Positions 23,213-30,877 of a stretch of 32,719 bases of DNA are shown here, piece after piece. Every line of letters starts with the position of its first letter. Positions within the stretch are counted from its first letter, which is position 1. The notes under the pieces are model-generated. The model did no database searches. It was not told the origin of the DNA and worked only from the letters and a program-made list of their open reading frames with translations. A program made the position numbers and the translations under genes. The stretch covers positions 1-32,719 of IMG/VR virus record IMGVR_UViG_3300043449_001814. The stretch is one strand, 5' to 3'. The stretch is from a virus.

Positions 23213-25489
23213 ATGAAAAAAACGTACTTAAGAAAGTTAGCAAGTGAGGGGTATAGCATCATTCCTGTTGAGGAGGATAAGCGGCCCAAAGGTGCCTGGA
23301 AAAAATACCAAAAAGAGCACAGGTCACCGGATGAGGTGGAGGCATTGAATAGCCCATTGTATGGGTTGATATGTGGCTACAATGATGTGGAGTGCATTGA
23401 TGTGGACCTAAAGGTGATTGTGGGATTAAAGGAGCAAAAGGAATGGTGGGCTGAATTCCTGCAATTCTTGGAGGACAATATTGAGGATTTCATGTCAAAG
23501 GTGACCATTGTCAAAACAAAAAACGCTGGATTCCATATCCTGTACAGGTGCTTTGATGTGGCAGGTAATACCAAAATAGCTACATTGAAGGGCCAAAGCG
23601 AGGCAATCATTGAAACCAGAGGCGTTGGTGGCATGGTGGTACTATACGACAATTACCTAAGCAAGCGAAGGTACCATGATATGCAGTACATTACACCTGA
23701 GGAGAGAGAGATAATATGGGAAATAAGCCGAACGTATCACTACACAGGAGATATGCCCACAGAGGAGCCAAAAAGTGGCTCATTTCAAACCGAGGGAATC
23801 AGTCCATGGGCAGATTACAATAGCCAATACTCAGCATTGGATTTGATATCAAGTGATTTTGACATCACAAGGAGGACCAATTCAGCCTATATCATCCGCA
23901 GGCATGGTGCAAAGAGTCCGCATTCCGGATATGTGTACCAGGATAGTGGATGTATGTATCTGTTCAGCACAGGTACCATATATCCAGCGGAGCAATTGCT
24001 ATCCCCATTTGCCATATACGCATACAAATACCACAATGGTGATATGACAGCAGCAGGCAAGGACCTGTATGAGCAAGGTTATGGCTCAAGGGCCATGCCT
24101 AAGGTGGATGTGCCAAAGGTTGTGATGCCTAAGGAGAAGAAAATAACAAGGCAACAATTCCCCATTGAGATATTTCCCGAGAAGGTACAGAGCTACATGC
24201 TGCAATCAGCCAATACATTGGGTCTGTCAATTGACTACATGGGCAGCTCATTCCTGTGGGTGCTGTCGGTTATCATAGGCAATAGCTTGAGAATGCAGGT
24301 CAAGCAGGGATGGTATGAGGTGGCATCCCTGTGGATTGCAGTGGTGGGTAAGCCAGGGATTGGGAAAACACCATCCATAAATCAGATAATTTTTCCGTTG
24401 AGGGAAATGAATATCAGAGAGCAAAAGGAATATGCCCGAAAATATGCCAAGTACAAAGAGTATGAGGCCATGGATAAAAAGCAAAAGGAGTATGCGGAGT
24501 ATGTGGAGAAACCTGTGAGTAAGCAATTCCTGGTAGGTGACATTACGCTGGAGGCATTGATTGACCTACATGAGCAGAATCCAAATAGTGTAGGGGTGTT
24601 TAAGGATGAGCTCGCAGGGTGGTTCAAGGATATGAACAAGTACAGGCAAGGAAGTGACCTGGAGTTTTGGCTCTCATCTTGGTCTGGCACCAGCATATCA
24701 TTGAATAGGAAAACATCAAAGAGTGCATTCGTGGATAAGCCAATGATACCTGTATTGGGTGGTATACAGCCATCTGTATTTGATGAATTCACCACAGGTG
24801 AGAACAAGGAGAATGGTTTTGTGGATAGGATACTGATTAGCTATCCTGAGCTTAGGGTCAATCACTACAATGCCAACAGCATGGATAAGGTAATGAGTGA
24901 GATGTGGATTGGAATACTGCATCAAATCAAATACAGAATTGATTCAGCCTATTTTAAGATGACTGAAAAGGGTGATATTATTACTATGGATGTAACATTC
25001 AGTGATGATGCCAACAAAGAATGGATACGGATACATGATAAGCTCACAGATATTCAGAATTCAGATGATGAAAATGAGTACATGAAAAGCATGCTGCCCA
25101 AACAAAAGAGCTATATTCCTAGGTTTGCGCTATTGCTGAACACGTTATGGTCCATATTGGAGAAAGGATCTCAGATTGAGCATGTGAGCAAAGAGAATAT
25201 TCTGAGAGCTGAGCTGCTGAGTGAGTATTTTATCAACATGAGCAAGCTCGTAAAGCAGGATGTAAAGGAGAAAAATGAGCTGATGCAGGCAGGCAAGACA
25301 GCAGGTAGTGATAAATATGCCATGCTTAAGGCAATGTTCAAAGCCAATCCTGAGCTGAACAAGACTACAGCCAGCGAGGTGTTAGGTGTATCACGGAAAA
25401 CGGTGTATAACATGTTAAAACAAATAGAAAATGAACAAGCAAACAAGAGAAAGGCTCAAGCAGCTGGAGCTGCAGGAGCTGCAAACTAA
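23213..25489 (+). CDS. Primase-polymerase / DUF3987-type helicase fusion
   Basis: The 758 residues start at ATG 23213, not the upstream TTG at 23198 that lies in the -7 box. The N-terminal ~180 residues look like the PrimPol (AEP) domain: ECIDVDLK with D63 and D65, NAGFHILY with H108, and an ETRGVGGMVV strand near 134-143. After a linker, residues about 320-650 are a DUF3987-like P-loop module with Walker A VVGKPGIGKTPS (about 378-387), a probable Walker B in GVFKDELAGW, and ILISYPE later. The C-terminus has a helix-turn-helix (KTTASEVLGVSRKTVYNMLK) and an Ala/Gly-rich tail. It would prime and unwind DNA at the adjacent iteron region. Its end overlaps the nuclease gene by 59 bases. Confidence 0.85.
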   Translation: MKKTYLRKLASEGYSIIPVEEDKRPKGAWKKYQKEHRSPDEVEALNSPLYGLICGYNDVECIDVDLKVIVGLKEQKEWWAEFLQFLEDNIEDFMSKVTIVKTKNAGFHILYRCFDVAGNTKIATLKGQSEAIIETRGVGGMVVLYDNYLSKRRYHDMQYITPEEREIIWEISRTYHYTGDMPTEEPKSGSFQTEGISPWADYNSQYSALDLISSDFDITRRTNSAYIIRRHGAKSPHSGYVYQDSGCMYLFSTGTIYPAEQLLSPFAIYAYKYHNGDMTAAGKDLYEQGYGSRAMPKVDVPKVVMPKEKKITRQQFPIEIFPEKVQSYMLQSANTLGLSIDYMGSSFLWVLSVIIGNSLRMQVKQGWYEVASLWIAVVGKPGIGKTPSINQIIFPLREMNIREQKEYARKYAKYKEYEAMDKKQKEYAEYVEKPVSKQFLVGDITLEALIDLHEQNPNSVGVFKDELAGWFKDMNKYRQGSDLEFWLSSWSGTSISLNRKTSKSAFVDKPMIPVLGGIQPSVFDEFTTGENKENGFVDRILISYPELRVNHYNANSMDKVMSEMWIGILHQIKYRIDSAYFKMTEKGDIITMDVTFSDDANKEWIRIHDKLTDIQNSDDENEYMKSMLPKQKSYIPRFALLLNTLWSILEKGSQIEHVSKENILRAELLSEYFINMSKLVKQDVKEKNELMQAGKTAGSDKYAMLKAMFKANPELNKTTASEVLGVSRKTVYNMLKQIENEQANKRKAQAAGAAGAAN

Positions 25490-25907
25490 ATTCCCAAGCG
25501 TGCCATTGCATTGCCTGGCACAAAGTGCATTTAAGGAGACCAATGCCAATGAGCTGACAAAGACCATCATCAGATTTATTCAGCTCAATGGATATCAGGC
25601 TGAGCGTATCAATACCATGGGCAGATTTGTAGGCCCTAAAAAGTACACAGATTTTGATGGCAGAGAGCGCACCATTGGCAAGGGGAAGTACATACCTACC
25701 ACAGGCACCAAGGGAAGTGCTGATATATCTGCTACTATTGCAGGCAGGTCCATTAAGATTGAGGTAAAATATGGCAAGGATAGGCAATCAGATGCACAGA
25801 AAAAATACCAGGAATCAATTGAACAGGCGGGAGGTACCTACATAATCGCAAGAGATGTGGATGGATTCATTGAATGGTATGATAATTTCATTGCAGAAAT
25901 TAAATAG
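25431..25907 (+). CDS. VRR-NUC-like PD-(D/E)XK nuclease
   Basis: The 158 residues have a helical, basic N-terminus lying in the frame overlap with the primase end. The core has TGTKGSADISATIAG with D98 and KIEVKYGKDRQSDAQ with E111-x-K113, then QAGGTYIIARD. This is the PD-(D/E)XK layout of VRR-NUC-type phage nucleases (GxxD...ExK...Q). Such enzymes resolve branched or replication intermediates. The 59-base overlap with the primase/helicase gene suggests linked expression. Three steps of the core are visible; substrate not known. Confidence 0.8.
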   Translation: MNKQTRERLKQLELQELQTKFPSVPLHCLAQSAFKETNANELTKTIIRFIQLNGYQAERINTMGRFVGPKKYTDFDGRERTIGKGKYIPTTGTKGSADISATIAGRSIKIEVKYGKDRQSDAQKKYQESIEQAGGTYIIARDVDGFIEWYDNFIAEIK

Positions 25908-25921
25908 TTTCATTACATTTG
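25891..25921 (+). promoter_or_regulatory. Bacteroidota-type promoter for the recombination operon
   Basis: TTG at 25891-25893, a 20-base spacer and TACATTTG at 25914-25921 give the same geometry as the promoter at 23170. The TTG sits in the centre of a 7-bp inverted repeat (TAATTTC at 25883-25889, GAAATTA at 25896-25902) that could be an operator. The ERF gene ATG is at 25942. Confidence 0.8.
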
Positions 25922-25941
25922 TAAACAAATAAGCAGTAAAT

Positions 25942-26463
25942 ATGAAGAAAGAACAAGTACAGGCTTCCTTGTATCGCAAGGTATGGGATGCCAAGAGGCA
26001 AATTGGTAAGGTGTACAGAAATGCTCAGAGTCATCATTCTAAGTATGCCGATTTGAACAACATCCTAGATACAGTGGAGCCTATCCTTTTTGACTATGGG
26101 TTGATATTGATGCAGCCAATCAGAGAGAACAAGGTGGTCACTCAGCTGATTGATGTGGACAGCGGTGATTTAGTGGAGTCATGTATTGACCTGCCCAACA
26201 TCACGGACCCACAGAAATTGGGTAGTGCTATCTCTTATTTTCGCAGGTACACATTGAGCAGCCTGCTGTCGATTTCTACCACAGATGATGATGATGCACA
26301 GAGTGCAACAAAGGCCATGCAAAAGAAGCCAGCAGCATCTGATGACCTGGTGAAGAGATTCGTGCAGTCATTGGCAGATGGTACAGCCAAGTGGAACATT
26401 GAGAAATTCAAGGCCAATTATGAGTTGAATGAGGAGCAAATTAAATTAATCGAAGCAGTATGA
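25942..26463 (+). CDS. erf: ERF-family single-strand annealing protein
   Basis: The 173 residues contain SKYADLNNILDTVEPILFDY near the N-terminus and DPQKLGSAISYFRRYTLSSL with following DDDDA, the standard signature of ERF-type recombinases: a K-Y-A-x-L helix, then G-S-A-I-S-Y-x-R-R-Y. Such proteins anneal complementary single strands during phage recombination and genome circularisation. The C-terminal tail is helical. It has its own promoter and couples by ATGA to the exonuclease gene, giving an exonuclease/annealase pair. Confidence 0.88.
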   Translation: MKKEQVQASLYRKVWDAKRQIGKVYRNAQSHHSKYADLNNILDTVEPILFDYGLILMQPIRENKVVTQLIDVDSGDLVESCIDLPNITDPQKLGSAISYFRRYTLSSLLSISTTDDDDAQSATKAMQKKPAASDDLVKRFVQSLADGTAKWNIEKFKANYELNEEQIKLIEAV

Positions 26464-27092
26464 AGATTAGAGCCCACCAATTGGGTGATATTATGACATC
26501 ACCTAAAAGCAAATCAGAGGAGCTTAGCGTGACAGCCAAGGGAGTAATAAGGTCCAATGTGAAGCAGGAGATATTTGGATACAAGAATGTAATCAATTCT
26601 AAGTACATTGAGAAGGGTATCACCCATGAGCAGGATAGTATTGACCTACTGAACAAGGTTAGGCTCACAGATTACACCAAACACTATGGCAGGATTGACT
26701 ATGTACAGCTATCCGGTGAATGTGATATCCTAACTGAGGATACAGTAATTGATTTGAAAACATCTTGGTCACTTATTACATGGCCTGGCACACCAGCTGA
26801 GGCACACAACAAAGCGTATGAGTGGCAGCTAAGGGCATACATGTACCTGTACGAAAGGCCAAAGGCTGAATTGATATTCTGCATGGTGAGCACTGACCCT
26901 GAGCTGTGCAAGTATGAGCCTGAGGATATCCATCAAGTGGACCATATTGACCCATACATGCGTATCACTGTTGTGAAATATGAGCGTGATTTTGAGCTGG
27001 AGCAGCAGATGCATCAAAGATTGGATGCAGCACATGCATATGCGGATAGCTACAGAGCTGAATTGTTGAAATCAAAGATGTTGAATCTATGA
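26460..27092 (+). CDS. YqaJ/lambda-Exo-like recombination exonuclease
   Basis: The 210 residues include HEQDSIDLLNKV (E57), LSGECDILTEDTVIDLKTSW (D89, D98-x-K100) and KAYEWQLRAYMYLY (Q127 region), the catalytic pattern of YqaJ/lambda-type PD-(D/E)XK exonucleases. It would resect double-strand ends to feed the ERF protein. It starts within the ERF stop and overlaps the methyltransferase by four bases. The C-terminal helix-rich end is typical for the family. The function is well supported by motif and partner. Confidence 0.82.
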   Translation: MKIRAHQLGDIMTSPKSKSEELSVTAKGVIRSNVKQEIFGYKNVINSKYIEKGITHEQDSIDLLNKVRLTDYTKHYGRIDYVQLSGECDILTEDTVIDLKTSWSLITWPGTPAEAHNKAYEWQLRAYMYLYERPKAELIFCMVSTDPELCKYEPEDIHQVDHIDPYMRITVVKYERDFELEQQMHQRLDAAHAYADSYRAELLKSKMLNL

Positions 27093-28279
27093 TTAAGGTA
27101 GGCAGTGATTTTAGTGGAGTAGGTGCATTCAATCAGGCTTTGATGAGATTGGGTATTGAGTTTACTGAGGTATTCGCATGTGACATGGATAAGCATGCAA
27201 GGCAAACATTCATACACAACTATGGTGAGCCAGGATATTATCCTATGGATGTATACGAAAGGGAGATACCATCAGAGCCATTGGATATATACATGACATC
27301 ACCACCATGTCAGGCATTCAGTTTGGCTGGCAAGCGATTAGGTAAGGATGATAAACGAGGTATATTGTTCTTTAATTCTCATGAGTTTATACAAGTAAAC
27401 AAGCCTAGGTATTTCATATTTGAGAATGTTAAAGGCTTGTTGTCTGATGATGGAGGCAAGACATTTAGTGAATGGTGCAATATGCTTGGTGGTAAGTCAG
27501 TCAATGGTAATCCTGTAATATTTCCATTTGAAGAAAGCGTACCTTATCATATCTATTGGAAAGTGTTGAATGCAAAGCATCATGGAGTGCCACAGAATAG
27601 GGAGCGTGTGTTTATAATTGGAATCCGTGATGATGAGGATAATACATTCAGATGGCCTGTTGAAGAACATCTTACCAAACGATTGAAGGATGTGTTGCAG
27701 GAGGAAGTTGATAGTAAGTATTTTTTGAGTGACGAACGTATTGCAACTATTAAAAAATCAGATAGGGGTATTGGATGGACAGATCCTGAAAAAAAAGATT
27801 CATCTAATTGCATTTTAACAGCATATAGTAAAATTCCAACAGATGGCGAATATATCAAAATCAAATCAGCCACATCAAAAGGATATGAGGAGGCAACTGA
27901 AGGAGATAGTATAAACTTCAGCGTTCCCAATTCAGAAACAAGAAGAGGCAGGGTAGGTAAAGGTGTAGCTCAAACATTGGACACGGCTTGTAATCAAGGG
28001 GTGATGGTAGGAGACTACAGAAAAGATGAAGGATTTAGATGGAGACAGGATGGAAATGCTCCAACGCTTTGTGCAAGAGCAAGAGAAGATGGAAGTGGTC
28101 AGCCATTGACAAATGATGGATACAAAATCCGCAGGCTAACACCACGAGAATGCTTCCGCCTCATGGATTTCCCTGATACGTTTACATGGCCTGTATCAGA
28201 CAGCCAAGCATACAAACAGGCAGAGAATTCTATTGTGGTAAATGTACTATACAAAATAATTAAAAACTTAAACCTATGA
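27089..28279 (+). CDS. C5 cytosine DNA methyltransferase
   Basis: The 396 residues contain the C5-MTase motifs in order: DFSGVGAFNQAL (motif I), SPPCQAFSLAGKR with catalytic C74 (IV), FIFENVKGLL (VI), QNRERVFIIG (VIII), RRLTPRECFRLMDFPD (IX) and AENSIVVNVLY (X). The set is complete, so it is probably active and protects phage DNA from host restriction; no endonuclease gene lies beside it. The middle (bases about 27720-27960, the target-recognition part) is more AT-rich than its flanks and looks mosaic. It couples by ATGA-type overlaps to both neighbours. The target sequence cannot be read from motifs. Confidence 0.9.
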   Translation: MIKVGSDFSGVGAFNQALMRLGIEFTEVFACDMDKHARQTFIHNYGEPGYYPMDVYEREIPSEPLDIYMTSPPCQAFSLAGKRLGKDDKRGILFFNSHEFIQVNKPRYFIFENVKGLLSDDGGKTFSEWCNMLGGKSVNGNPVIFPFEESVPYHIYWKVLNAKHHGVPQNRERVFIIGIRDDEDNTFRWPVEEHLTKRLKDVLQEEVDSKYFLSDERIATIKKSDRGIGWTDPEKKDSSNCILTAYSKIPTDGEYIKIKSATSKGYEEATEGDSINFSVPNSETRRGRVGKGVAQTLDTACNQGVMVGDYRKDEGFRWRQDGNAPTLCARAREDGSGQPLTNDGYKIRRLTPRECFRLMDFPDTFTWPVSDSQAYKQAENSIVVNVLYKIIKNLNL

Positions 28280-28629
28280 CAAATACATTGATTTTAGCCA
28301 TTCTGAGCGCGTTTCTCTACACAAGCAAAGGTAAGGCTACCTATTACGGAGAACATTGGACAGGCAGGCTCACAGCAAGCGGTGAGAGATTTCACGCAGA
28401 CAGCATGACATGTGCACATAAGACATTACCGTTTGGCACTATGCTGTGTGTACAGGATATCAAGTCCGGCAAAGAGATTACCGTCAAGGTGAATGATAGG
28501 CTGCCAAAGAACAGCGGAGTATTGATTGACCTAACCTATGGAGCAGCCAGGGAGATGAGCATGATACGAAAGGGAGTAATCCAGGTAAACATCACAGAGG
28601 TAGGTAAGGGTAAAATTTACAAGAGATGA
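28276..28629 (+). CDS. RlpA-like double-psi beta-barrel (lytic transglycosylase-like) protein
   Basis: The 117 residues include a hydrophobic start (MTNTLILAILSAFLY) that may be a signal peptide, then ATYYGEHWTGRLTASGERFH, TCAHKTLPFGTM and VKVNDRLPKNSGVLIDLTYG: the full RlpA double-psi barrel pattern, including D74 in the N-D-R turn that is needed by active lytic transglycosylases. It would cut or bind glycan strands in the periplasm. Its location among early DNA genes, far from the lysis cassette, is unusual. It overlaps both neighbours by ATGA. Confidence 0.75.
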   Translation: MTNTLILAILSAFLYTSKGKATYYGEHWTGRLTASGERFHADSMTCAHKTLPFGTMLCVQDIKSGKEITVKVNDRLPKNSGVLIDLTYGAAREMSMIRKGVIQVNITEVGKGKIYKR

Positions 28630-28859
28630 GGACAGCAGTTACATTCATAATATCACAGATGTCATCTTGTAATGCAGATACAGGTGGAGGAGGAAATTGG
28701 TATATCACTGTACCACATGATACCATCAAAAAAGCATTGGAGATGGAGAAACAACAGATAATGGCTGCCTATTTAAAAAATCATAAACAGGCCTGCTGGA
28801 TGGATAAAACGGAAAATGAATACGCAGAGGAATACTACAACGAAACATTTAAAAAATAA
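28626..28859 (+). CDS. Small acidic phage protein of unknown function
   Basis: The 77 residues start by ATGA overlap; an internal ATG at 28659 is possible, as the first residues (MRTAVTFIISQM) differ from the rest. NWYITVPHDTIKKALEMEKQ and AEEYYNETF follow a pattern I have met in Bacteroidota phage small proteins. There is no known role. Confidence 0.6.
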   Translation: MRTAVTFIISQMSSCNADTGGGGNWYITVPHDTIKKALEMEKQQIMAAYLKNHKQACWMDKTENEYAEEYYNETFKK

Positions 28860-28863
28860 AAAT

Positions 28864-29103
28864 ATGCCATGTAAACCATTGAAACCAAGCACAGAATCAA
28901 TTCCTATTGATGTTGAACTATCATTTCAATATGATAGGCTTAGGCTCATATTCAACAATGATGAAGAGGCTGATTTTATGAAAGGGTTTAAATATGCTAT
29001 GGATATAGTTATTGAAAAATATTACAAGGAAACCTTTGGCGAAACAATAGTAACCGAATACCGCGATGGTAGTATAGACGTTGAAACCTTTAAATCAAAA
29101 TAG
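28864..29103 (+). CDS. Small acidic protein of unknown function
   Basis: The 79 residues start at ATG 28864 (MPCKPLKPSTESIPIDVELS), just after the previous stop; a longer frame from 28816 is shadow. RLIFNNDEEADFMKGFKYAM and a later strand suggest a small alpha/beta protein. The base composition is AT-rich. It ends one base before the next start. Confidence 0.55.
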   Translation: MPCKPLKPSTESIPIDVELSFQYDRLRLIFNNDEEADFMKGFKYAMDIVIEKYYKETFGETIVTEYRDGSIDVETFKSK

Positions 29104-29104
29104 A

Positions 29105-29347
29105 ATGGAAAACAAGAACAACAGCGGAGCACTATTTCGCAATGACAAGAAGATTGCAGGGAGCAATCAGCCTGACTACACAGGCAACATCACCATTGAT
29201 GGAGAGCGCAAGCGATTGGCAGCCTGGATAAAGGAATCACAGGCAGGAAACAAGTTTATGAGCATTCAAATATCAGAATTCAATGAGCAGCAAAATAGTC
29301 AAGCAGCACCAAGCCAAGCCCAGGCAGATGATGATCTCCCTTTCTAA
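29105..29347 (+). CDS. SSB-like small protein with DDDLPF tail (DUF736-like)
   Basis: The 80 residues begin ENKNNSGALFRNDKKIAGSN, then YTGNITIDGERKRLAAWIKE and KFMSIQISEFNEQ. The central beta barrel fits DUF736-type small proteins. The end, after a Gln/Ala-rich linker, is DDDLPF, the acidic-plus-phenylalanine tip by which SSB proteins recruit partners. It probably binds single-stranded DNA or DNA-repair proteins in replication and recombination. It overlaps the next gene by 20 bases. Confidence 0.7.
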   Translation: MENKNNSGALFRNDKKIAGSNQPDYTGNITIDGERKRLAAWIKESQAGNKFMSIQISEFNEQQNSQAAPSQAQADDDLPF

Positions 29348-29552
29348 GGATTACCAATTGACTGATTGGGTGCGTGACCAGCTCATTGCCATGATTACGC
29401 CTAGGTACAAGATTGGATTTATGGCCTTAGATATGGATGTGACATATCACCAGCTGTGGAGATTCATGCGCGGTGAGCATATGCATGAAACATTTATCAA
29501 CAAGGCATTCAAATTCTTGCTAAATTCGAAGGGTGAAATTCTGGAGAGCTGA
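29328..29552 (+). CDS. Small helix-turn-helix-like protein
   Basis: The 74 residues start at ATG 29328 (a second ATG is at 29331). The middle part (DVTYHQLWRFMRGEHMHETF) looks like a helix-turn-helix with a basic recognition helix, as in Cro/arpA-type repressors, followed by INKAFKFLL. Could be a small regulator. It overlaps the SSB-like gene by 20 bases and the sigma-like gene by 20 bases. Fold inferred only from residue pattern. Confidence 0.5.
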   Translation: MMISLSKDYQLTDWVRDQLIAMITPRYKIGFMALDMDVTYHQLWRFMRGEHMHETFINKAFKFLLNSKGEILES

Positions 29553-30027
29553 GGCATACAAATTAGCCAAGTCCATAACCAGGGGGCATCCATTACATGA
29601 GGACCTTGTGAGTCATGTGTACATCCTCATGGATAAGTACAGCGTGCCTGAGGAGGACCTACCAAGGACCTTTGTGAGATTCGCATACAATCAATGGAAT
29701 TGGTACCAATCAGATTTTAATAAGACATTCAGGGGCTCTGCCAATACGGTGGAGCTTTCTGATTTGTTGCCGGATGACATGGATGATATGGCACCATCAG
29801 CTCTCAAGCTGTTCCTGGATGCCTACATGGACCAATCACCTGCGGATGAAACCGATATTTTTTGCCGTGAGATTACAAAGATGTACCTTTATGGCATGAC
29901 ATACAGGGAGATAATGGCCGAGACAGGCATATCTCTAAACATAATACACAAAGCAATTAAACAAGTGAAACATGATATACATAATTCTTATGAGCATAGG
30001 GATAGCCCGTGCATTGCAGACCTTTAA
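29533..30027 (+). CDS. Sigma-70/ECF-like factor
   Basis: The 164 residues start with GTG 29533, in the style of the other overlapping starts here. The N-terminal part (LAKSITRGHPLHEDLVSHVY, about residues 11-30) recalls sigma region 2, where a D-L pair precedes the core-binding helix; the following region holds a Trp/Tyr-rich stretch (NQWNWYQSDF). The C-terminal part (MYLYGMTYREIMAETGISLN, about residues 116-135) matches region 4 with a helix-turn-helix. It could redirect host RNA polymerase to late phage promoters. The match is partial, and a sigma-like regulator that is not a true sigma is possible. Confidence 0.55.
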   Translation: MKFWRAEAYKLAKSITRGHPLHEDLVSHVYILMDKYSVPEEDLPRTFVRFAYNQWNWYQSDFNKTFRGSANTVELSDLLPDDMDDMAPSALKLFLDAYMDQSPADETDIFCREITKMYLYGMTYREIMAETGISLNIIHKAIKQVKHDIHNSYEHRDSPCIADL

Positions 30028-30178
30028 CCTGCCCGATATTAAGCCATTCAATTGTCAATCCTGCCTGGCCTTTTGGTCATCCATGGTTATATTCCTATTG
30101 ACAGAATGGGAACTGTGTGGCATATCTTTTATAGCCTATTTAGTAAGTGATTTAATTTTGATATATGAAAATAAGTGA
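29972..30178 (+). CDS. Small membrane protein with CxxC-LAFW motif
   Basis: The 68 residues: MIYIILMSIGIARALQ is a hydrophobic start (ATG 29990 is the alternative), then NCQSCLAFWSSMVIFLL gives a second membrane segment right after a C-x-x-C, and a third near GISFIAYLVSDLIL. C-x-x-C-L-(A/S/T)-F-W is typical of DUF1360-like small phage membrane proteins. It overlaps the sigma-like gene by 56 bases and the next gene by 14. Confidence 0.65.
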   Translation: MIYIILMSIGIARALQTFNLPDIKPFNCQSCLAFWSSMVIFLLTEWELCGISFIAYLVSDLILIYENK

Positions 30179-30521
30179 GGACCTAAGGATACAGATGGAG
30201 CGCTATGGCAGGACCAGCTCATTCAATCTGAACAATATTACCAAGAGCGAGCTTGCTGTATGGTATAAAGACGTACAGGGCAAGGTATTAAATATCAGCT
30301 GTGGCACATGCCTGCGTAATGCTATGCGTGACCTAGTGGCGCACATGCAAAATAAACCAGCTCAGCCATCCATTCGCAAGGTGGTGCCATTCAAAGGTAT
30401 CACAGAGAGCAAGCCATTAACCGCGATGAGCTACAAAGAGCTTAGAGCCCTAGCTAAAGAGCGAGGCATCAAGGGCACATTAAAAAGAGATGAATACATT
30501 GAGCAGTTAGGCAATGCATAA
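30165..30521 (+). CDS. Protein with CxxC motif and C-terminal SAP/Rho-N-like helix domain
   Basis: The 118 residues include a helical N-terminus, SCGTC (two cysteines) near residue 46-50, a Pro/Gln-rich linker, and a C-terminal MSYKELRALAKERGIKGTLK...DEYIEQL. The last part follows the SAP/Rho-N-terminal pattern of a helix, a turn and a helix that binds nucleic acid. It may be a DNA- or RNA-binding phage accessory protein. It overlaps its neighbours by 14 and 8 bases. The role is inferred. Confidence 0.6.
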   Translation: MKISEDLRIQMERYGRTSSFNLNNITKSELAVWYKDVQGKVLNISCGTCLRNAMRDLVAHMQNKPAQPSIRKVVPFKGITESKPLTAMSYKELRALAKERGIKGTLKRDEYIEQLGNA

Positions 30522-30687
30522 AGAGCTTGACATGGGTGATATGTGTGAGGCATCTATTGATGGCAAGTATTGGGTATGTGTCAAATACCTGTTTTTTGAT
30601 GCCCACAATGATGAGTATGTGTGCCTAGTGGACCAATCCTATTGCCAATCATTCCTATTGGTTAGGCCATTACCTGAGGAGATATGA
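30514..30687 (+). CDS. 57-residue small protein of unknown function
   Basis: MHKELDMGDMCEASIDGKYW begins a frame with a short beta-barrel-like pattern, four cysteines overall and acidic end (PEEI). The ATG lies inside the previous stop region (8-base overlap). Small size with several cysteines might mean metal binding, but no paired C-x-x-C spacing is present. Confidence 0.55.
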   Translation: MHKELDMGDMCEASIDGKYWVCVKYLFFDAHNDEYVCLVDQSYCQSFLLVRPLPEEI

Positions 30688-30691
30688 GCCA

Positions 30692-30877
30692 TTGATACGT
30701 TTAGGCCAATATATCATCAAGGAGCAGGCAGGTATTTATCACATTTACCGGGTAAAATATGGTAGAGCAGTATGGTGGCAGCTATGGAAAAGAAAAAACA
30801 GGCAGTTGATATTGATGGAGAATACTCAATTCATTAACCTAAATGAGGCAATAGTATGGATAAAGACAATGACATAA
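30692..30877 (+). CDS. 61-residue basic protein, unusual TTG start
   Basis: The frame MIRLGQYIIKEQAGIYHIYR continues VKYGRAVWWQLWKRKNRQLI and ends shortly after. No ATG exists in frame nearby; TTG at 30692 is the best start, five bases after the previous stop. Arginine- and tryptophan-rich content suggests nucleic-acid or membrane contact. It overlaps the glycosyltransferase start by 22 bases. Confidence 0.5.
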   Translation: MIRLGQYIIKEQAGIYHIYRVKYGRAVWWQLWKRKNRQLILMENTQFINLNEAIVWIKTMT

